Shown: piece after piece, positions 6,113-10,540 of the stretch
How the letters are laid out: every line of letters starts with the position of its first letter
Position numbering within the stretch: position 1 is the stretch's first letter
Assembly: GCA_003156795.1 (NCBI GenBank)
Contig: PMHU01000073.1
Location: 1-10,540, forward strand
Length of the DNA stretch: 10,540 bases
Direction: 5' to 3'
From: Acidimicrobiaceae bacterium
GTDB lineage: Bacteria; Actinomycetota; Acidimicrobiia; Acidimicrobiales; Palsa-688
The notes under the pieces: generated by a model
Seen by the model: the letters and a program-made list of their open reading frames with translations, nothing else
The model's database searches: none
Told to the model about the DNA's origin: nothing
Position numbers and translations under genes: made by a program

Positions 6113-7686
6113 GCCGCGGTCGAGGGCGGCTGCGACGCGACCTTGGCGGTCGTCGGCGGGGCGGGCTTCACCAGGCCGGCCGCCAGAAGGCGTCGTGGGA
6201 TCACCCACGTGAGCATCTGGTCGTAGACCGTCATGATCGAAATGCCGTAGACCACGCTGGAAGCCCACTTCCCGGCGAGCGCGGTCCAGGTCTGGCAGCA
6301 CCCGCCGACGCCGATCGGTCCCCGCAGAAAGGGCGTGGGAACGGCCCTGGTCGAGGCGTAGGCTTCGAGCAGCTCGAGTTGGGCGCTGACGCCGGTCTGG
6401 GCGTTCGGGAAGCTCCATCCGGTCGCGCACGAGTCGCATGCCCCGATGCCGGCGAAGTTGTTGTCCTTGGAGGTGAGCTGACCGTACGAGGGGAACGAGA
6501 AGTAGCCCGTCTCCACGATGGACTGGGCGAACGCCAGGTCATAGCGGACCCCGGTCGCCTTTCCGGCCGCCTGGTAGTCGGCCGCCAGCGGGCCGATGGG
6601 CACAGTGGTATTGGCCTGGTGGCCGGTGGAGGAGTACCAAGCGGCCAGCTCGGCGCCGGTCAGGACCGACGGGCCCAGTATGGCTGGCGACGACGGAGCC
6701 GAAGCGCTCACGGCCGCGTCCACGGCCCCGCGCAGCTGGGTGGCCGGCACGTCGGTCGTCGTGGTCGGAGGGGAGGTCGTGGTCGTGTGCGGGGCGGCGC
6801 CGGGCAAGCTCAGCAGGTCGATCGTTGACGCCAGGCCGGGCGTGGTGGCGGCTTCGATGACCAGCTTGAGGTCCTGCCGGCTCGAAAGGAGTTCCGCCTC
6901 GGCATGAGACACGATCCCCTCGGCTCCTATGACGCCGCGGCGGGCGCGCCCCGTCTGCTTCTCCGCCTGCTTCAGCTGCTGGTTGGCGTCGTGCAGGTCC
7001 GCCTGGGCCCGCTGGCCGATCAGCCGGATCATTTCCTGGGCGTCGGTGGCCTCGAGACCGGTTAGCCCGCCCGGGGTGCTGACCGTCGCCAGGGTGCCGC
7101 CGCTGACGGATTGCGGCGACCCGGCCGCCGGTGCGGCGTACCCCAACCCGATGTAGGCGGCTATGGCGAGCTCGCGAAGCTGGGCCGAAGCGCCCTGGTA
7201 CCGGGCCTCGGCGATCGCCTGGACGTCGAGGGCCTCGGCGAGTACGGCCTGCGCACCTTGTAGCTCGGCGCCGGCGAGGGCCACGCCTTTCTGACGGGAG
7301 GCCACCCAGGCTTGTGCGGCCTTGTAGTCGCCAATCGCTTGGAGCTGCGACAGGTCGCTCTGGACGGCGGTGAGGATCGGACCCGGGTTGGGCGGCGCAG
7401 GCGGGGCGGCGCCATTCTTGACCGGGATGGTGGTGGTAGGCGGACCTGCGACGGGCACCTTCGGCACGCCGGTACCCGAGGGCGTTCCCCTCGTCGTGGT
7501 GGTGGTTGTGGGCTCGGCGGGCCTGGTGGTCGAAGTCGTCGGGGGAGCCGACGTCGAGGTCGTCGTGGTGCTAGGAGAGGTAAGAATCACCGGCGTCCCC
7601 GACGCCCACGCGTCGATCGGGCCTGTGGTCGCGCCCGAGAGCGCGACCACACATATGAGGGCCGCCGATCGGCGGGCGGATGGCAC
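6100..7686 (-). CDS. Secreted coiled-coil protein with glucosaminidase-type peptidoglycan hydrolase domain
   Basis: A 528-residue exported protein likely to cleave peptidoglycan glycan strands outside the cell. Order of parts: a signal peptide (Arg-rich start, hydrophobic core AALICVVALSG, likely cleavage near AWA-S at 29); a Thr/Pro/Ser-rich linker (about 38-68); a long Ala/Gln/Leu-rich coiled coil in two blocks (about 104-178 and 213-282) around LRELAIAAYIGLGY; a second Thr/Pro linker (about 300-314); a glucosaminidase-like domain (about 365-495); and a Pro/Ala tail. The probable catalytic Glu392 is in AQSIVETGYFSF. NNFAGIGACDSCATGW, QTGVSAQLELLEAYA and CCQTW follow, and the four Cys could form disulfides. 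I chose GTG 7686 because AGG precedes it at 6 nt. A TTG at 7704 in the same frame is possible (six more residues, no Shine-Dalgarno); TGA/TAG stops lie farther upstream. The coiled-coil plus catalytic layout recalls PcsB and RipC, which FtsEX activates. Exact bond specificity is unproven. Confidence 0.83.
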   Translation of the reverse strand: MPSARRSAALICVVALSGATTGPIDAWASGTPVILTSPSTTTTSTSAPPTTSTTRPAEPTTTTTTRGTPSGTGVPKVPVAGPPTTTIPVKNGAAPPAPPNPGPILTAVQSDLSQLQAIGDYKAAQAWVASRQKGVALAGAELQGAQAVLAEALDVQAIAEARYQGASAQLRELAIAAYIGLGYAAPAAGSPQSVSGGTLATVSTPGGLTGLEATDAQEMIRLIGQRAQADLHDANQQLKQAEKQTGRARRGVIGAEGIVSHAEAELLSSRQDLKLVIEAATTPGLASTIDLLSLPGAAPHTTTTSPPTTTTDVPATQLRGAVDAAVSASAPSSPAILGPSVLTGAELAAWYSSTGHQANTTVPIGPLAADYQAAGKATGVRYDLAFAQSIVETGYFSFPSYGQLTSKDNNFAGIGACDSCATGWSFPNAQTGVSAQLELLEAYASTRAVPTPFLRGPIGVGGCCQTWTALAGKWASSVVYGISIMTVYDQMLTWVIPRRLLAAGLVKPAPPTTAKVASQPPSTAAQKS

Positions 7687-7758
7687 GGGCAACCTCAACG
7701 TCAACGGCTTGGGATTCGAGGGGCACGGCAGAATGCCTGCGCCGAACGACTGCGGGAC

Positions 7759-7773
7759 AAAACCCTATCAGGG
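7759..7773 (-). terminator. Weak hairpin with T-run downstream of cysH
   Basis: On the minus strand CCCT-gat-AGGG is followed by TTTTG, about 90 nt after the cysH stop and about 75 nt before the hydrolase start. The stem is only 4 bp, so termination would be inefficient. The rest of the 174-bp gap (7687-7860) shows nothing I can name; it presumably holds the hydrolase promoter. Confidence 0.2.
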
Positions 7774-7860
7774 CCTAAGGTCGGAGAACTCGGCGAAAGC
7801 CACGGGTCGGCGGTGAAACGTGCGCCCATCGTCCTCGAGTGGCGGCTCGGTGTGGGGCCC

Positions 7861-8556
7861 TCAGAGGTGCAGCCCGCACTCCATCTTGTCGTGGCCGGCC
7901 CACCGGCCCGAGCGGGGGTCGCCGCCTTCACCGACCGGCTGGGTGCAAGGACGGCAGCCGATGGAAGGGTAACCCTGGTCAAGGAGCGGATTGACCGGTA
8001 CGTCATGGTCGGCGATATAGCCACTGACGTCTTGATCGGTCCAGGTGGCGATGGGGTTGACCTTGATTAGTCCCCGAAGGTCGCGGGCGACGATTGGCGC
8101 ATCGGCGCGAGTGGTGGCCTCGGCCCGGCGCAATCCGCTCATCCAGGACATTTTCCCCACCAGAGCACGGTCGAGCTGGGCCACTTTGGCGGCCGCGCAG
8201 CAGTTGACCGGGTCGACCTTCCACAAGTCGACGGGTTGCGGGCCGACCGTGAGGACCCGGAGGTTGAGGCCGTAGTGCCGGCGGACCCGCTCGACCGTTT
8301 CCAAGGTCTCGGGGAAGTGGTAGCGGGTGTCGATGAACACCACCTCTATGGACGGCTCCACCTTGACCGCCAGGTCTATGACGACAGCGTCGGTCATGGA
8401 GGCGGCCAGGCACATGAAGGGGTGAAACTGTTCGACCGCCCACTCGATGACGGCTTGGGCGGGGGCGCTTTCGAAGCCGCGGTTGAGCTCGGCCAGATCG
8501 TCTCGGGTGAGCTCTGGGGCGTGGAGGTGGCTGCCTGCTTCCAGGAGGGTGGTCAT
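7861..8556 (-). CDS. cysH: Iron-sulfur adenylyl-sulfate (APS) reductase
   Basis: A 231-residue assimilatory APS reductase (EC 1.8.4.10 type), which reduces adenylyl sulfate to sulfite and AMP with thioredoxin as electron donor, in the cytosol. The [4Fe-4S] ligands typical of APS-using enzymes are all present: Cys119-Cys120 in NCCAAAKV and Cys201/Cys204 in SIGCRPCTQPV, 80 residues apart. PAPS-using enzymes of the E. coli type lack these. The catalytic cysteine is Cys227 in the C-terminal KMECGLHL. Substrate-loop and domain signatures include SMTDAVVIDLA, FIDTRYHFPET, GLRRAEATTRADAP, KVNPIATWTDQDV and DPRSGRWAG, very like M. tuberculosis CysH. I start at ATG 8556; the frame stays open upstream inside the sulfite reductase gene but carries no family sequence there. 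Only 10 bp separate it from the sir stop, with no strong Shine-Dalgarno, so coupled translation in one operon is likely. Confidence 0.95.
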   Translation of the reverse strand: MTTLLEAGSHLHAPELTRDDLAELNRGFESAPAQAVIEWAVEQFHPFMCLAASMTDAVVIDLAVKVEPSIEVVFIDTRYHFPETLETVERVRRHYGLNLRVLTVGPQPVDLWKVDPVNCCAAAKVAQLDRALVGKMSWMSGLRRAEATTRADAPIVARDLRGLIKVNPIATWTDQDVSGYIADHDVPVNPLLDQGYPSIGCRPCTQPVGEGGDPRSGRWAGHDKMECGLHL

Positions 8557-8566
8557 CAGAGATTTA

Positions 8567-10366
8567 TCAGCCGGCCGCGCACTCGCCCTCGCCGACCTCG
8601 GCCACGTACGGGCCGGTCTCGTCGAAGTCGGTGAAGTAGTCGGGACGCTCCTCTGGGGTGGGCCACTCGTCGAGGTCCTTGAGCTCGGCGGCCAGCAGCT
8701 TGGTACCGCCCACCCGCTCCACCCAGGCCGCGAACGGCTCTCCGGCAGTGCGCTCGTCGGAGTAGCGCCCGACGAGGCGGACGGTCGCCTCGGCGGCAGC
8801 CTTGGCTGGGAGCCTGAGCGCCCGGTGAGCGAACTCGATCTCAGTGTTGCCCACGTGGCCTCCGAGCAGCAGCTGGTAGCCGGGAGCCGGCCGGCCGTGG
8901 GCTCGCCGCTCCGCGCCGTGGAATCCGATGTCGGCCACGTGATGCTGCCCACAGCTGTTGGTGCAACCGGAAATGTTGATGCGGATCCCGCCGACGTCAG
9001 CGAGCCCGGCCTCTTCGAGGGCTCGACCGATGTCTTCGGCCAGGCCGCGGCTCTGGGTCACGGCCAGGTTGCAAGTGTCCGCCCCTGGGCAGGCGACTAC
9101 GTCTCGGGCCAGCTCGGCTCCGGGCTCGGCCATTCCGATTTTGTCGAGGCGCTGGTACAGGTCCGGCAGCTGCTCGGCGGATAGACCTCGCAACGCCAGG
9201 TTCTGGCGATTGGTCACCCGCACGTCGACTCCGAACTCCCGCACGATGGCTGCGAGCGATCGGAACTGCTCGGAAGTGATGTCACCGAGCCGGGCGTAGG
9301 CGATCGCTGACACCGTCCCTTTGGCCACTCCGACGACGACGTTGGTCGATTCCCAGCGCGTGTAAGGGTCCTGCTTGGTGTTGACTCGGAAGGTGACGGG
9401 GGTGCCGACGGGGGTCGGCTCGGACCCGGTGGCCAGGCCGGCCGGGGCGTCACCCAGCTCCTGGACTATGGCCGGGATGCCTCCTGGCCAACTGGACGAC
9501 GCCAAAAGGAGCTGGCGTTCACGCAGGATCCGGCGGCGCAGCTCGTCGATGCCGAGCTCGTCCACCACCCACTTGAGACGGGCCCGCAGCTTGTTGTACC
9601 GATTGCCGAAATGGTCGAAAGTCCGAAGGACGGCTTCGATGGTCGGCAGCAGGTCCTCGCGACCGGTGAACTCCTCCAAGGCCTGAGCGGGGTGCGGGTT
9701 GGCACCGAGGCCTCCCGCGATGAACACCCGAAAGCCGGGCTCGAGCGAGCCGTCCGGGAGGGGTCGGGACACGGCTACCACGCCCACGTCGTTGAACATG
9801 GCCTGGCCGCAGTCGGTCACGCAGCCTGAGAAGTTGATCTTGAACTTGCGCGGTAGGCGCTGGGCGTAGGGGTGATGGAGGAAGTGGCGGAACGTGGCTT
9901 CGGCCCACGGGCTGATGTCGAGGACTTCGAACGGGCAGGCGCCGGCGAGGTGGCAGCCCATCACGTTGCGCACGGTGTCGCCACAAGCTTCTCGGGTGGT
10001 CAAGCCCACGCTGGCGAGGTCGCGCAGAAGGTCCGGCACCCGCTCGAGCTGGACGAAATGGAACTGAACGTTCTGGCGGGTGGTGAGGTGCCCCCAGCCC
10101 CGGCTGTAGCGGTCGCTGATGCTGGCGAGCATGTCCAGCTGCTCGGCGTTGACGCTGCCGTAGGGAAACTTGATCCGCACCATCTGGTTGTGGCCGCCTT
10201 GGCGCTGCCCGTAGATCCCGTTGTTGAGCCGGAAAACGCGGAAGGCGTCCTCGTCGACCCGGTCGGCCAGGTGGTCGGCGAGCAACCGCTCGAACTTTTC
10301 GATGTCCGCGGCGGCCTCGGGATCGATCGTCGTCGGACGGGCGCTCGTTTGCACGGGTCCAGTCAA
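8567..10366 (-). CDS. sir: Ferredoxin-type sulfite (nitrite/sulfite) reductase, siroheme and [4Fe-4S]
   Basis: A 599-residue one-chain siroheme reductase that carries out six-electron reduction of sulfite to sulfide, probably with ferredoxin. Two homologous halves are visible. N-terminal half: GGHNQMVRIKFPYG, WGHLTTRQNVQFHF, ACGDTVRNVMGCHLAG, FKINFSGCVTDCG. C-terminal half: RVTNRQNLALRGL, DVVACPGADTCNLAVTQSRG, INISGCTNSCGQHHVADIGFHG. The canonical cluster/siroheme ligands are Cys426, Cys432, Cys468 and Cys472 (CX5C, CX3C). Unusually, the N-terminal half also has CX5C (Cys138/144) and CX3C (Cys182/186). Nitrite reductase activity is the main alternative, but cysH 10 bp downstream argues for sulfite. 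The TTG at 10366 is the first possible start after an in-frame TGA. GTG 10354 is an alternative that loses four residues. No good Shine-Dalgarno precedes either, so a near-leaderless transcript is plausible. Confidence 0.92.
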   Translation of the reverse strand: MTGPVQTSARPTTIDPEAAADIEKFERLLADHLADRVDEDAFRVFRLNNGIYGQRQGGHNQMVRIKFPYGSVNAEQLDMLASISDRYSRGWGHLTTRQNVQFHFVQLERVPDLLRDLASVGLTTREACGDTVRNVMGCHLAGACPFEVLDISPWAEATFRHFLHHPYAQRLPRKFKINFSGCVTDCGQAMFNDVGVVAVSRPLPDGSLEPGFRVFIAGGLGANPHPAQALEEFTGREDLLPTIEAVLRTFDHFGNRYNKLRARLKWVVDELGIDELRRRILRERQLLLASSSWPGGIPAIVQELGDAPAGLATGSEPTPVGTPVTFRVNTKQDPYTRWESTNVVVGVAKGTVSAIAYARLGDITSEQFRSLAAIVREFGVDVRVTNRQNLALRGLSAEQLPDLYQRLDKIGMAEPGAELARDVVACPGADTCNLAVTQSRGLAEDIGRALEEAGLADVGGIRINISGCTNSCGQHHVADIGFHGAERRAHGRPAPGYQLLLGGHVGNTEIEFAHRALRLPAKAAAEATVRLVGRYSDERTAGEPFAAWVERVGGTKLLAAELKDLDEWPTPEERPDYFTDFDETGPYVAEVGEGECAAG

Positions 10367-10410
10367 TCAAAGGTGACTGTGATTATCAACTTTCAAGGGT
10401 TTTAAAATTG
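10367..10410 (-). promoter_or_regulatory. AT-rich promoter-like island upstream of sir
   Basis: A sharply AT-rich stretch in otherwise GC-rich DNA. On the minus strand GATAAT (complement of 10382-10387) is a good -10 candidate and would start transcription about 9 nt before the TTG start. No consensus -35 sits 17 bp upstream (CAATTT there). The palindrome TGAT-T-ATCA (10380-10388) covers the -10, and TTTTAAAA (10400-10407) lies just upstream; either could be an operator for sulfur control. Confidence 0.35.
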
Positions 10411-10540
10411 GGTATCCGTAGTGGGACCGTCCGGCCTCAACCCCACCCATGTGCGTTGTCGATGGGTATCACGATCTTTCAGGCAACCGGTTTGCCCCAA
10501 CGGGTACCGCCTTCGGCCCCTACGGCCGTCGTGGCGCCGA
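10411..10540. other. Right-end region, no gene assigned
   Basis: Two short frames touch the window edge and I cannot choose between them. On plus, ATG 10449 opens a frame to the edge (MCVVDGYHDLSGNRFAPTGT at its start) without a Shine-Dalgarno. On minus, 10538-10479 could be the last 19 codons of a gene ending TRWGKPVA then TGA. A 6-bp inverted repeat, ACCCAT (10445-10450) and ATGGGT (10462-10467), and the palindrome AACCGGTT (10485-10492) are also present. Confidence 0.3.

Noticed and set aside
5666..6439. 257-codon minus-strand frame bridging the Tim44-like and hydrolase genes
   Set aside because: It crosses two well-supported genes in another frame and has Arg-rich, family-free sequence.
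8557..8952. Upstream extension of the cysH frame into sir
   Set aside because: The added residues are Ser/Arg/Pro-rich and unrelated to APS reductases, while the sir frame there encodes conserved C-terminal sulfite reductase sequence. ATG 8556 gives the normal family N-terminus.
8236..9184. Plus-strand open frames opposite cysH and sir
   Set aside because: Both opposite-strand genes carry complete catalytic cysteine motifs; the plus frames are low-information shadows.

Overview
The window is compact, high-GC DNA with short or absent gaps, GTG and TTG starts, and genes overlapping by a few bases. The protein types point to an actinobacterium: a Mycobacterium-type class II DAHP synthase, a Mycobacterium-type iron-sulfur APS reductase beside a ferredoxin-type sulfite reductase, and a secreted coiled-coil cell-wall hydrolase. 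An Acidimicrobiia-like lineage is my best guess, but it is an inference from general likeness. I see no sign of phage, plasmid, IS element, CRISPR, tRNA or rRNA.

Layout from left to right. (1) 3-779, plus strand: the 3' part of a class II DAHP synthase gene (shikimate pathway), cut by the window edge. (2) 746-3821, minus strand: a three-gene operon reading moxR-type AAA+ ATPase, then a CoxE-like VWA protein, then a histidine phosphatase. Both junctions are GTGA overlaps, and the last gene runs 34 bp into the convergent DAHP synthase gene. (3) 3822-4124: a divergent intergenic region with a long imperfect inverted repeat (about 30-bp arms). (4) 4125-6088, plus strand: a two-gene operon of an SPFH-domain protein with three C-terminal zinc ribbons and a Tim44-like protein with one C-terminal zinc ribbon, joined by a TAGTG overlap. 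(5) 6100-7686, minus strand: a secreted coiled-coil protein with a C-terminal glucosaminidase-type domain. It meets the Tim44-like gene across a 15-bp tandem duplication that carries both stop codons. (6) 7861-10366, minus strand: a sulfur-assimilation operon of sulfite reductase followed by APS reductase. (7) 10367-10540: the sir upstream region, with an AT-rich promoter-like island and no gene I can identify.

Functionally, sir and cysH catalyse two consecutive steps, APS to sulfite to sulfide, feeding cysteine synthesis. The MoxR ATPase and VWA protein should act as a pair, with the ATPase remodelling a client that the VWA protein selects. The SPFH and Tim44-like proteins probably act at the membrane and share zinc-ribbon tails. 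The divergent layout of these two operons around a large inverted repeat suggests co-regulation. That is the least textbook part of the window, and the most likely place for an under-described membrane-stress or protein-maturation module. The sulfite reductase is also notable because its N-terminal half carries a second complete CX5C/CX3C cysteine set.
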